From Streptomyces qinzhouensis (lineage in GTDB: Bacteria > Actinomycetota > Actinomycetes > Streptomycetales > Streptomycetaceae), in assembly GCF_007856155.1 (NCBI RefSeq), contig NZ_CP042266.1, positions 2,542,001-2,606,000 on the forward strand: a stretch of DNA of 64,000 bases, written 5' to 3'. The position numbers were made by a program, and so were the translations under genes. The notes below the pieces were generated by a model. It was given only the letters and a program-made list of their open reading frames with translations, was not told the DNA's origin and searched no databases. Shown here one piece after another: positions 45,902-54,482 of the stretch; within the stretch, counting starts at the first letter, position 1; each line of letters opens with the position of its first letter.

Positions 45902-46336
45902 CTAGTGGCAGCCGCTCTGGGTCTTGGACTGACACGGTGTGCAGTTGCTCGCGTCCTTCTCCCACAACGGCCAGTCGACCTCGAAGCCAAATGCGGAGAC
46001 CGCCTCGGCAGTGCGCATCACCGAGCCGTCGGCCTTGCGCTCGATGAACGGGATGTGGTCGAGAAACTGACCGTAGTGCTCCTCACAGAACTCTCGGTAG
46101 ATCTTGGTGTCGAGGATCAGTTGGTGAACGCCTTCGTCGACGAGCTCACCGCAGCCGAGCCCTCGCGTCCCTGACTGCATGGCAGTGACGAGGTAGGCGA
46201 TGGCCTGCCCGAGGACGCGCTCGGCCATCACGACGTCCCATGTGTGGTGGTCACGGGTGAGGAGCGCGACCTCCCGTTCCCACACCTCGGGTGAGACGTA
46301 TGCGCGGGGATCACGCGCCATTGTCGGTGCTGTCAT
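45902..46336 (-). CDS. GRDP-like (DUF1399-type) protein with Cys-rich tail
   Basis: 144 aa. The central motif VDEGVHQLILDTKIYREFCEE fits the (W/V)H-x-x-I-x-x-T-x-x-Y-x-x-[FC]-C pattern of glycine-rich-domain-protein (GRDP) cores. The C-terminal tail SNCTPCQSKTQSGCH has three Cys and a His. From memory, streptomycetes carry several such proteins with a C-T-x-C...G-C tail next to HTH regulators; function is unknown. GAGGAG precedes ATG 46336. Divergent from the regulator at 46530, with the methyltransferase downstream. Confidence 0.68.
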   Translation of the reverse strand: MTAPTMARDPRAYVSPEVWEREVALLTRDHHTWDVVMAERVLGQAIAYLVTAMQSGTRGLGCGELVDEGVHQLILDTKIYREFCEEHYGQFLDHIPFIERKADGSVMRTAEAVSAFGFEVDWPLWEKDASNCTPCQSKTQSGCH

Positions 46337-46529
46337 GACGTGCTCCTCTCGATCTCTCGAACGGTGAGCGCCCGGCTGTCTACCACCTGTGTGCCGCGCG
46401 TCGGGGAGTGCGACGGGTCGTACCCGAATGGGGCATGTCCACGTCGGCCCCTTGAACGTACGGTCGGCCAGGGGGATATGGGACTGACTGGCAGTACGTG
46501 TTGGGGGCTGGGCTCTCAAGGAGCTGTGG

Positions 46530-47624
46530 ATGGCGGCGAAACCACCCGCGCGGTTACGTGCGACCACGGGAGTTGTCACAGGGTTCGTCCTGCGTCTGAT
46601 ACGCGGGAGCATTCCATGTACTCAAGCGGCACTGGCAGCAGCTTTGAGCATCGACTTGGCGACTGTGCAAGGTTGGGAGTCCGGACGCCGTCCACTGGGC
46701 AACACGAAAGCCGTCGCGCTTCTCGGTCTCCGCCGCCGCCTGAGCGCCCTGGGCGCGGCACCGGCCGTGCTCGGACTGCTCGATCCTGCTATGGAAGCCG
46801 ACCAGGTCATCAGCGCAGCCCTGGATCCGCCGGACTCGGCCGGTCCGCATCCTCTCGGGCTATGGGTGCACAATCGGGACACCGCGCACCTGCTGGCCTG
46901 TGCCCTGACCGGCACGGTTCCACAGGCACTGGCGGCACGGCTTTCCGGATATCGGCGGATGCCCTCAGCGTCAGCCGCACTGTTGAGATCGGGCGAGCGC
47001 ACAGACTTCTTTGAACACCTGCGTGAAACCGCGGACGCCGCTCATCCAGGTGACGCTCTACTGCGCCGTCAGGCCTTCTATCTGGTGTCCTACGACCGCG
47101 GCGCGGAGACCGCTTCCTGGACTGCCCAAGCGCTGCTCTTGCACCGGGGGCATCTGGCACGACGAGGTTGGTCGGAGCACTGGGCCCAGGCACGCTCCAC
47201 GGCCGCGGCCCTTGCCCGGCTGGGAGACCCTCAACCTCTGCTCGACTTCATAGACCGGTCCCTGATCGGCGACGACACGGCCGAAACAGCGAATCTGAAC
47301 TACTGGGCGTACTGGCTGGGTGGGATCAGGCTTCCTCAGTCCAACGATCTGTTCATGCAGGATCGTGGTCCGATCGCATGGGACCCGATCGCACTGATGC
47401 GCGGTCTCGTAGACGGCCTTCCCCAGGCTCCCGGATACGTCGACCTGTACACCCATACCCTCTGGGCACTCCTGACAGCCCATCCGTGGCTCCCCCAGGC
47501 ATCGCCAGTTCTGGCCACAGATCTCACGACTCGCATCGAACGCCTGATCGATGGGTGCGGGATCACACCAAGAGTCCGGCGCGAACTGGCCGCCGTGCAC
47601 TACCTTCTTCGAGATCACACTTGA
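46530..47624 (+). CDS. HTH (XRE-type) regulator with helical-repeat C terminus
   Basis: 364 aa. An N-terminal helix-turn-helix (TQAALAAALSIDLATVQGWESG, in part, with a following RRPLGN) is followed by about 290 residues of TPR-like helices (LLRRQAFYLVSYDRGAETASW, in part). Such regulators sense peptides or small ligands and act on neighbouring genes. AAGGAG lies seven bases before ATG 46530. Divergent from the Cys-tail gene and 16 bases upstream of the HD gene, likely co-transcribed with it. Confidence 0.83.
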   Translation: MAAKPPARLRATTGVVTGFVLRLIRGSIPCTQAALAAALSIDLATVQGWESGRRPLGNTKAVALLGLRRRLSALGAAPAVLGLLDPAMEADQVISAALDPPDSAGPHPLGLWVHNRDTAHLLACALTGTVPQALAARLSGYRRMPSASAALLRSGERTDFFEHLRETADAAHPGDALLRRQAFYLVSYDRGAETASWTAQALLLHRGHLARRGWSEHWAQARSTAAALARLGDPQPLLDFIDRSLIGDDTAETANLNYWAYWLGGIRLPQSNDLFMQDRGPIAWDPIALMRGLVDGLPQAPGYVDLYTHTLWALLTAHPWLPQASPVLATDLTTRIERLIDGCGITPRVRRELAAVHYLLRDHT

Positions 47625-47640
47625 AACCCGGAGGTCCCCC

Positions 47641-48219
47641 ATGCCGGACGAGACGTCGAACACGCAGGGCACAGCCGGGTTCATCTTCGAGATGGGCGTG
47701 CTGAAGAACGCGAAACGAACCGGATGGTGGTTCACCGGCAACAACAACCCCGAGTCGATCGCCGAGCACTCCTTCCGGGTCGGGATCATCGGGGCTGTGC
47801 TGGCGATGATGGAGGGCGTCGACCCGGCAAAGGTCGCTCTGATGTGCCTCTTCCACGACACCCAGGAGACCCGGATCGGCGACATCCCGCATATCGGCCG
47901 CCGCTATATCGAAGCGGCGGCGAACGAGAAGGTCACCGCGGACCAGATCTCCGCCGCGCACCCCGCGGTGCGGGCGGGGGTCCAAGAGGTGGTGCGTGCG
48001 TACGAGGCGAACGACACCCCGGAGGCGATCGTTGCCAAGGACGCGGACAAGCTGGAGTGCCTGGTCCAGGCGGTCGAGTACCGGTCCCAGGGCAACACGC
48101 TGGTCCAGGACTGGATCGACTCGTCGCTGAACGGCCTGAAGACCGAATCGGCCCGGGCTCTCGCCGAGGCGGCGCTGACGATGTCCCCGCTGGAGTGGCG
48201 GAAGACGTTCCTGAGCTGA
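47641..48219 (+). CDS. HD-domain phosphohydrolase (YfbR/HDDC2-like)
   Basis: 192 aa. The metal site is visible: His in ESIAEHSFRVGIIG, HD in CLFHDTQETRIGDIPH, and the final Asp in IVAKDADKLECLVQAVEY. This fits the 5'-deoxynucleotidase (YfbR/HDDC2) family, which dephosphorylates nucleoside 5'-monophosphates. GGAGG lies seven bases before ATG. The link with the preceding regulator suggests regulated nucleotide turnover. Confidence 0.85.
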   Translation: MPDETSNTQGTAGFIFEMGVLKNAKRTGWWFTGNNNPESIAEHSFRVGIIGAVLAMMEGVDPAKVALMCLFHDTQETRIGDIPHIGRRYIEAAANEKVTADQISAAHPAVRAGVQEVVRAYEANDTPEAIVAKDADKLECLVQAVEYRSQGNTLVQDWIDSSLNGLKTESARALAEAALTMSPLEWRKTFLS

Positions 48220-48361
48220 CCGCGTAAGGCAGGATCCACCGGCCCGGAAGGCGATCAGAACGCCGGCTTTCCTGACCTGAGGCCGATCCCGCGACGCGAC
48301 TCGACCCTGAAGGCAGCCCGTGGCCGCCCGGCCGCCCTCGGCTGTCAAGCGGGCCGGGAGG

Positions 48362-48796
48362 TCAAGGTTGCCGTTGGACAGTGGTGGGCGGCGGCACGGT
48401 GGGGCGGGGGCGATGGGCTCGAACGTCCACGGGTCGTCCATCGGGATCGCGAGCCGTCATCGTCCACTGTGTGGGCAGTGTCTCGATCCGTCCGACCGGC
48501 CACCCGGCGCCCAGAACTCTCTCGCGGACCTCACACAGTTGCGCGTACGTTCCCACGCGCAACCCCCACCCCGCCCCGCTCAGAGGGTCGAGATCGGTGT
48601 TGGGGCCGGTAGCGGTTTCGACGATCATCAGATGGTCGTCCCCGCCCACATCGATGGCCGCGATCCGAGGGTCGGAAGAGGTTGCGGCCCGCTCGAAAGC
48701 GAGCCCTGCTCCCAGCAACTCCGTGTAGTACGTCACGAGCCGGTCGAGGTCGGTCGTCGACAGCGTCAGATGGTTGATTCCGAAGAGTTCAGGCAT
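48362..48796 (-). CDS. VOC-family protein (glyoxalase/bleomycin-resistance fold)
   Basis: 144 aa. Two beta-alpha-beta-beta-beta units: GINHLTLSTTDLDRLVTYYTELLG (in parts), and DDHLMIVETATG with RDPDGRPVDVRAH. The metal-ligand His in NHLTL and the Glu in MIVE are present. It could be a glyoxalase-like enzyme or an antibiotic-binding protein; the substrate cannot be read. Last residues (PTVPPPTTVQRQP) are disordered. Confidence 0.78.
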   Translation of the reverse strand: MPELFGINHLTLSTTDLDRLVTYYTELLGAGLAFERAATSSDPRIAAIDVGGDDHLMIVETATGPNTDLDPLSGAGWGLRVGTYAQLCEVRERVLGAGWPVGRIETLPTQWTMTARDPDGRPVDVRAHRPRPTVPPPTTVQRQP

Positions 48797-48886
48797 GGTT
48801 GGCCGACTGTAGTGCGGCCACTGGGCGGCACATGGGTCGCGATGGAGCAGCTCCTGGCCGGTCAGCGGTGTGTAGGGTCGCCGGTC

Positions 48887-49354
48887 ATGACTGATGACTG
48901 GCGGAACGACCGGATCGGCAGCGCCCTTCGCGGGGAGAATCCCACGGTGCTCCGGAGGCTGGCGGCCGGGTTCGCGGTGATCGGGGATGTTCAGTTCCTG
49001 CCGGGGTACTCGGTGCTGCTGGTGGATGATCCCGGGGTGCAGCGGCTGTCAGAGCTTCCCCGGAGCAAGCGGCTGGCGTTCCTGGACGGCATGGACCGGC
49101 TCGGGGAGGCCGTCGAGCGCGGTTGCAAGCGGTTGGATCCCGCGTTTCGGCGGGTCAACCTGGAGATCCTCGGGAACACCGACCCGTTCCTGCATGCGCA
49201 TGTGTGGCCGCGGTTCGAGTGGGAGCCGGCCGAGCTCGTGAGCAAGCCCGTATGGCTGTATCCGCGCGAGCGCTGGTCCGACGAGCGGTACGCGCTCGGC
49301 CGACAGCACGATGCCCTGCGTGAGGCGATCGGCGAGGAGCTGGACAAGTCCTAG
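48887..49354 (+). CDS. HIT-like diadenosine tetraphosphate hydrolase
   Basis: 155 aa. The HIT-like motif is LHAHVWPRFEWEP (H-x-H-x-x-P-R), preceded by RRVNLEILGNTDPF. Family members of this type in Streptomyces are annotated as diadenosine tetraphosphate hydrolases. The second His of a full HIT triad (H-x-H-x-H) is replaced by Arg, so activity is unproven. AGGG lies before ATG 48887. Ends overlapping the converging small gene by four bases. Confidence 0.75.
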   Translation: MTDDWRNDRIGSALRGENPTVLRRLAAGFAVIGDVQFLPGYSVLLVDDPGVQRLSELPRSKRLAFLDGMDRLGEAVERGCKRLDPAFRRVNLEILGNTDPFLHAHVWPRFEWEPAELVSKPVWLYPRERWSDERYALGRQHDALREAIGEELDKS

Positions 49355-49656
49355 ACGGGTGGGGTTCCGGGTGGGGACTTCGGGGTGGGCTTGGGCGGGT
49401 GCGGGCCGGGGTCCGGCGGGAGTTGCGGCTTGGGCTTGGCGTGCTTGCCCAGCTCCAGCTTCCGGCCGGTGAGCCGGTAGATCCCGAAGGGCGGGAAGAG
49501 GAGGACGCGGGGCGGGCAGTTGGCGAGGGCGCAGACCGCGCAGAGGAGGTCGCGTCCGGTGGCGGTGATACGGGCGACGGTGACCGGTTCGCGCCAGCAG
49601 GCTTCGCAGTGGGTGACGTCGGTGGGGCCGGGCCGGAAGTCGATGCTGAGGATCAC
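49351..49656 (-). CDS. Small zinc-ribbon-like protein, third of an overlapping trio
   Basis: 101 aa. Contains CEACWREP and CAVCALANCP, two CxxC pairs that look like a zinc ribbon, then a Pro/Lys-rich tail. Starts at GTG 49656, which overlaps the stop of the preceding gene (GTGA). Its end overlaps the converging hydrolase by four bases. Not a recognised family. Confidence 0.65.
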   Translation of the reverse strand: MILSIDFRPGPTDVTHCEACWREPVTVARITATGRDLLCAVCALANCPPRVLLFPPFGIYRLTGRKLELGKHAKPKPQLPPDPGPHPPKPTPKSPPGTPPV

Positions 49657-49817
49657 GCGGGGTCTCCCGGGGCGGTGAGGGCGTCGAGGATGTGTTCGGG
49701 GCAGGTGAGGTGCCCGGGGTGGACTTCGACGGGTGCGGTGGTGCTGCGTCCGCAGACCCGGCATTCGGCGGTGGGCGGCTTGGGCGGCGGCGGGCGCAGG
49801 AGCCCTTCGACCGTCAC
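49653..49817 (-). CDS. Small zinc-finger-like protein, second of an overlapping trio
   Basis: 54 aa, below the usual length limit. MTVEGLLRPPPPKPPTAECR is followed by VCGRSTTAPVEVHPGHLTCPEHILDALT (in parts). The C-x-x-C ... H-x-x-x-C-x-x-H pattern (CRVC, HLTCPEH) suggests a zinc-binding module. GTG start at 49817 overlaps the stop of the gene before and its own TGA overlaps the next GTG, so all three are translationally coupled. Confidence 0.62.
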   Translation of the reverse strand: MTVEGLLRPPPPKPPTAECRVCGRSTTAPVEVHPGHLTCPEHILDALTAPGDPA

Positions 49818-50119
49818 CGGATCCACGTCCACGCGGGCCCGGGCCGGGCGGCGCGCACCGCGACCGGCCGGGGAAAGCGAAGCCCGTTGCGGGCGACGAT
49901 CAGCCGCCGCGCCCCGGGTGGCGCGGCGGTTCCCGTGGCGGTGGCGGTGGCCCGCTGCCGGAGGATCTCCTGCGCCTCGGCTTGGGAGGGGCTGGTCCAG
50001 GGCCGGGTCCAGGGGTTGGCGGCGGGGGCCGATGCTACGAGGACGATCACCACGGGCCGTCGGTGGGGGCTGAGGAAATCCCGTAAGCGAGTGAGCATGG
50101 CGGCGATAGGGTTCCGCAT
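49814..50119 (-). CDS. Small protein, first of an overlapping trio
   Basis: 101 aa. A basic N terminus (RNPIAAMLTRLRDFLSPHRRP) and a short hydrophobic segment (VVIVLVASAP) precede a helix (SPSQAEAQEILRQRATA) and an Arg-rich tail. AAGGAG lies 12 bases before ATG 50119; TTG 50131 is too close to it. Function unknown. It heads the run of overlapping small genes. Confidence 0.55.
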   Translation of the reverse strand: MRNPIAAMLTRLRDFLSPHRRPVVIVLVASAPAANPWTRPWTSPSQAEAQEILRQRATATATGTAAPPGARRLIVARNGLRFPRPVAVRAARPGPAWTWIR

Positions 50120-50292
50120 ACGACGGATCAACTCCTTGCTTGAGTTGTTCGGTTGAGCCCCGAACGGACCGGTGGAGCGGTCGTTCGGGGCGTTTGTGTA
50201 CGTGGGTGGTCCCGGCCCCGCGCCGGGGGTCGTTTACGGGGCCGGGACCGCTTCCCGTACGCGGGAGTTGGGGCAGCCGCGTACGGGAGCCT

Positions 50293-50466
50293 TCAGCCCG
50301 CCGGGCGCTTGCGCGGGGCGGGGCACTCGGGGTGCGCGTAGAGGGAGGGCCGGGCCCCGGAGGCGGAGAACCCGAGCATCACCAGGTTCTCTTCGGAACG
50401 CTCGACCGGCCGGTCGCAGTAGACGCAGTACTCCGGAACGGGAGGAACCAGCTTGTGGCCCGTCAT
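50293..50466 (-). CDS. 57-aa zinc-ribbon-like protein
   Basis: A short frame read directly from the sequence: MTGHKLVPPVPEYCVYCDRP, then VERSEENLVMLGFS and YAHPECPAPRKRPAG. Two CxxC-type ligands and an H-x-x-C look like a treble-clef zinc site. It sits between the trio of small genes and the TPR-HTH regulator at 50739. The start has only weak ribosome-site support. Confidence 0.6.
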   Translation of the reverse strand: MTGHKLVPPVPEYCVYCDRPVERSEENLVMLGFSASGARPSLYAHPECPAPRKRPAG

Positions 50467-50738
50467 CGTCGATGCCCGTCATAGGAGGGGCTGAAGTGGT
50501 TCATGGAACGGTCCTCCGCATGAGATGGAACGAGGCATCGTCTGCGGGCGGTGGTTCAGGACGCCGCCCGCGCCTGGGCGAACGATCATTGTTTTGTAAT
50601 CGCCCGCCGGGAACATCCTGATGCGTGAGGGTGCGGTGGAAGCTTCTGCGGGTTGATATTGGGCGTCGCATGCAGAACCTGGGTACGGCATTCAGACGAA
50701 CCCGGATACGACGGCGAATCCCGGCGTACCGTCGGAGC

Positions 50739-52001
50739 ATGAGGCCCAACACCAGCCAGGCCCTTGGAAGAGCGGTTAAGTCGGCAAGGGTCCGAGCTGG
50801 CTTGACACAGCAACAACTCGGGACGGCGTGCGCGATGTCCCAGAGCAGCATTTCGCGCATTGAACACGGTCAGCACAGCCCGTCACCCGCGGAGCTGCAA
50901 GCGATCGCACACGCCCTGGGAACGGACGCTTCGGCGCTCAGAGCTGAGAGTGAAGGTGAAATCGGCTGGCTGCAACGGGATGCGGAGATCCGGCAGCGAG
51001 CGCTCCCGGGTGGTACCACGGCGGGCCCGGTCCCTGTCTTCGATCTCGTCGCGCTGGAGCACCTCACAGCTGTCGCACAGAACGCTCGGCGATACAGCGA
51101 CGCCGAACTGGTCTCACATCTCCGAAGTGCGCTCGATGCCACCGCCAGCGCGGATATTCAGGCCGGACCTCACCACGCTCTGCCGACAACATTGGGCATC
51201 TTGGCAACGATCAACAACGTGGTTCGAGAGTCCACCTCTGAGATCCGGCGCGAGTTGCTGGCCTTGGGGGCTCGGGCAGCAGAATTGGCCGCATGGCTCC
51301 ATCGTGATGTCGGGGCACCTGAGCAGGCCACCACCTACTGGCACCATCAGGCAAAGGAGTGGGCGACACTGAGCGGTGACAACCCCATGCATGCCTACGT
51401 TCTTCTCCGACAAGCGCAGGCTACTGATCGCACGGACCCCGCTCGTATGCGGGATCTCGCACACGCTGCTGCCAACGGGCCGTGGAAGCTGCCGCCTCGC
51501 CCTCGGGCTGAAGCGCTCCAACAAGAGGCCCGCGCGCTTGCGCTGACGGGTGCATCGCACGATGACATCGAGCGCACCCTGGACAGAGCCCAGAATGCGC
51601 TCGCCCAAGCCACGCCCCCAAGTGGACAGCCCACATGCACAGGGCCGCTTGGGGACGGCTATACGACCGACCGCCTCATGGTTCAGACGGCCATCTGCTA
51701 TCGCGAATCGGGCCAGTACGACAAAGCCGTTCCGCTGTTCCAGCAGCATCTGGCCCGTGACGTCTTCGCACCCCGCGACCGGGCCTTCTTCACAGCGCAT
51801 CTCGCCGGGTCCCTGGCTTCAGCGGAAGAGCCCGACGAGGCCGCACGAACGGCGTCGCGAGCCCTCGTAGTAGCTGCGCCCTCCCGCTTCGGGCAGGCTC
51901 TGACCGAGCTGAGGCGTACATGCGTCCTCCTGCAGCCACACTATGAACGTCCCGCCGTACGCGAGTTGTACGACGGTATGAAGGCGTGGGGAGCGGTTTA
52001 G
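50739..52001 (+). CDS. HTH (XRE) regulator with TPR-like C terminus
   Basis: 420 aa. Classic N-terminal XRE domain: LGRAVKSARVRAGLTQQQLG (in part), SQSSISRIEHGQHSPSPAEL and AHALG. The remainder is a series of helical repeats with TPR signatures (AAWLHRDVGAPEQATTYWHHQA, in part; ESGQYDKAVPLFQQHLARD). Typical of Streptomyces regulators that respond to neighbour-encoded signals. Its end overlaps the converging hydrolase by four bases. GGAG before ATG 50739 is only one base away, so the start is not certain. Confidence 0.85.
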   Translation: MRPNTSQALGRAVKSARVRAGLTQQQLGTACAMSQSSISRIEHGQHSPSPAELQAIAHALGTDASALRAESEGEIGWLQRDAEIRQRALPGGTTAGPVPVFDLVALEHLTAVAQNARRYSDAELVSHLRSALDATASADIQAGPHHALPTTLGILATINNVVRESTSEIRRELLALGARAAELAAWLHRDVGAPEQATTYWHHQAKEWATLSGDNPMHAYVLLRQAQATDRTDPARMRDLAHAAANGPWKLPPRPRAEALQQEARALALTGASHDDIERTLDRAQNALAQATPPSGQPTCTGPLGDGYTTDRLMVQTAICYRESGQYDKAVPLFQQHLARDVFAPRDRAFFTAHLAGSLASAEEPDEAARTASRALVVAAPSRFGQALTELRRTCVLLQPHYERPAVRELYDGMKAWGAV

Positions 52002-52807
52002 CAAGTGAGGAATACACAGACTCGCGAGATCACCCGGCGCTGCCAGGTCCGGGTCTGCGGGTCGGCGTAGTGCGGATCGTCATGGACGGCGAAGCCGTGC
52101 TGGGCGCCGTCCAACTCCATCAGCTCTGCACCTCCACCGAACAGAGGGCGGAAGCGTCGGGAAGATTCGACAGGGACGAAGGTGTCGCCGGTTCCGTGAA
52201 CCATGAGGACAGGGGCTCGGACATCAGCGGCGACGGACTCGGCATCGAGGTGGAAGACCTCGTTGAGTAGGGCCCTGCCCAGGGCGAAGGGGCTGTGGTC
52301 GGTAAAGCCACGCTCGTCGAGGGACCGGGCGCTGTCCGGGGTGAGGCGGTCGCCGGTCCAGCCCAGGCCCGGGTTGACGTAGCGTTCCTTGTAATCGAGC
52401 CGGGGGTTGAGCAGGACCAGCTTGTCAACGCTGTCGGGTCGACGAGCCGCGTGCAGCGCAGCGGCACCTCCCGCGAATGACGCCGCGATCACATGGACAG
52501 GTCCGCTGAGTCCGGCGTGTTCGTTGACATGCTCAGCGGCCGCGCGAACGTCGTTGGCCACAGCGGCGATCGTCAGTTCCTCTTCCCGACCGCCGCTGCT
52601 GCCGTGAGCGCGCAGATCGAACCGCAGGCTCGCCATACCAGCCCCCGCAAGGGCAGTGGCGAGGCGGGTGAAGAACCCGCCCTCCTCGCGCGTGACGCCC
52701 GACCCGTGAACCAGCACAACCGCACCGGTGAATGATCCTCCGGCGGGCAGGAACGTGCCGGACAACGCCGTACCGTCCAACGACCGGAACGTGGTCTCCT
52801 GGTCCAT
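51998..52807 (-). CDS. Alpha/beta hydrolase
   Basis: 269 aa. The oxyanion segment AVVLVHGSGVTREEGG is followed by the strand-elbow VIAASFAGGAAALH, DYKERYVNPG, and MVHGTGDTFVP with the acid Asp and the His in AQHGFAV. The nucleophile Ser sits in A-A-S-F-A-G rather than the usual G-x-S-x-G, which occurs in the COG1073/serine aminopeptidase-like group. Substrate unknown. Converges on the regulator with a four-base overlap. Confidence 0.83.
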   Translation of the reverse strand: MDQETTFRSLDGTALSGTFLPAGGSFTGAVVLVHGSGVTREEGGFFTRLATALAGAGMASLRFDLRAHGSSGGREEELTIAAVANDVRAAAEHVNEHAGLSGPVHVIAASFAGGAAALHAARRPDSVDKLVLLNPRLDYKERYVNPGLGWTGDRLTPDSARSLDERGFTDHSPFALGRALLNEVFHLDAESVAADVRAPVLMVHGTGDTFVPVESSRRFRPLFGGGAELMELDGAQHGFAVHDDPHYADPQTRTWQRRVISRVCVFLTC

Positions 52808-52901
52808 GGACCGAGGCTACTCACCAGCCCAGCGACGCACCGGTAACGCAACGCGGGGTCACGAACACCGCGAGCCGGAGGGCCCACGGCATCAGCGTCC
52901 C

Positions 52902-53855
<954 letters not shown>

Positions 53856-54143
53856 TCAGCGCATTCCGCCGGCGACCGCCGGGAGGATGGTGACGCTGTC
53901 GCCGTCGGCCAGCTTGGTCGAGATGCCGTCGATGAAACGGACGTCCTCGTCGTTCAGGTAGACATTGACGAAGCGGCGGAGCTGGTCGCCGTTGTCCTTG
54001 TCCACGATGCGGGCCTGGATGCCCGCGTGCCGGGTGTCGAGGTCGGCGAAGAGCTCGGCGAGGGTCGCGCCGTTGCCCTCGACGGCCTTCTCGCCGTCGG
54101 TGTACGTACGCAGGATGGTCGGAATGCGGACCTCGATGGCCAT
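53856..54143 (-). CDS. cysO: MoaD/ThiS-like sulfur carrier protein CysO
   Basis: 95-aa ubiquitin-like sulfur carrier. It ends AVAGGMR: the reactive diglycine (Gly92-Gly93) is masked by two extra residues that the Mec protease would remove. The body (IEVRIPTILRTYTDGEKAVEG, in part, and FVNVYLNDEDVRF) is the MoaD fold. It carries a thiocarboxylate to CysM. ATG 54143. The leader peptide gene at 54312 lies upstream on the same strand. Confidence 0.9.
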   Translation of the reverse strand: MAIEVRIPTILRTYTDGEKAVEGNGATLAELFADLDTRHAGIQARIVDKDNGDQLRRFVNVYLNDEDVRFIDGISTKLADGDSVTILPAVAGGMR

Positions 54144-54311
54144 GGGGTGGACTCCAGTCGGCTGTCGGAGCGGCGGGGGCGCGGCTCGGCCCCGCGCCGA
54201 AGCGGCTCGGGCGGTGCGGATCGGTGCGCCGGGCACGGCCGGCGGCGGTTCAGCGGTGCGGTGGTACGGGCGGTGCTCGGAACACGCTCGAAGGCACGGG
54301 CTCGGGCCCGC

Positions 54312-54416
54312 TCAGGTACACATCGCGCTGGCTAGACGGCACAGGTCGACATGGAGCCGCGCGACGAGCAGCACGGCGCCGCCCCGCGTCTTGTCACTCA
54401 TGTCGTGGAGAACCAT
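54312..54416 (-). CDS. 34-aa cysteine-leader peptide
   Basis: Encodes MVLHDMSDKTRGGAVLLVAR, then LHVDLCRLASAMCT. The core HVDLCRLASA(M/I)C is the actinobacterial 'putative leader peptide' motif found before sulfur-assimilation and cysteine genes. It contains two Cys codons and a rare CTA leucine codon (Leu28). Translational stalling when Cys-tRNA is scarce is the expected role. A -10-like TACGAT lies about seven bases before the ATG, so the leader itself may be leaderless. Confidence 0.82.
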   Translation of the reverse strand: MVLHDMSDKTRGGAVLLVARLHVDLCRLASAMCT

Positions 54417-54447
54417 GCGGTCATCGTATCGATTCCCGACCCGGGGA

Positions 54448-54471
54448 CCGGAATGTGATCTCGCATTCCGG
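54448..54471. promoter_or_regulatory. Perfect inverted repeat upstream of the cys leader
   Basis: CCGGAATG and CATTCCGG, separated by eight bases. It lies 32-55 bases before the leader-peptide start, near the expected -35 region, and just beyond the stop of the transporter ATPase. A sulfur-responsive repressor site or a terminator for the upstream operon are both possible. Confidence 0.55.
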
Positions 54472-54482
54472 ACCTATTTCGC

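Noticed and set aside
45902..46336. Lanthipeptide-type RiPP precursor
   Set aside because: The Cys tail attracted attention, but no lanthionine synthetase, YcaO or radical SAM gene is adjacent and the protein has a GRDP-like core, so a precursor call is not supported.
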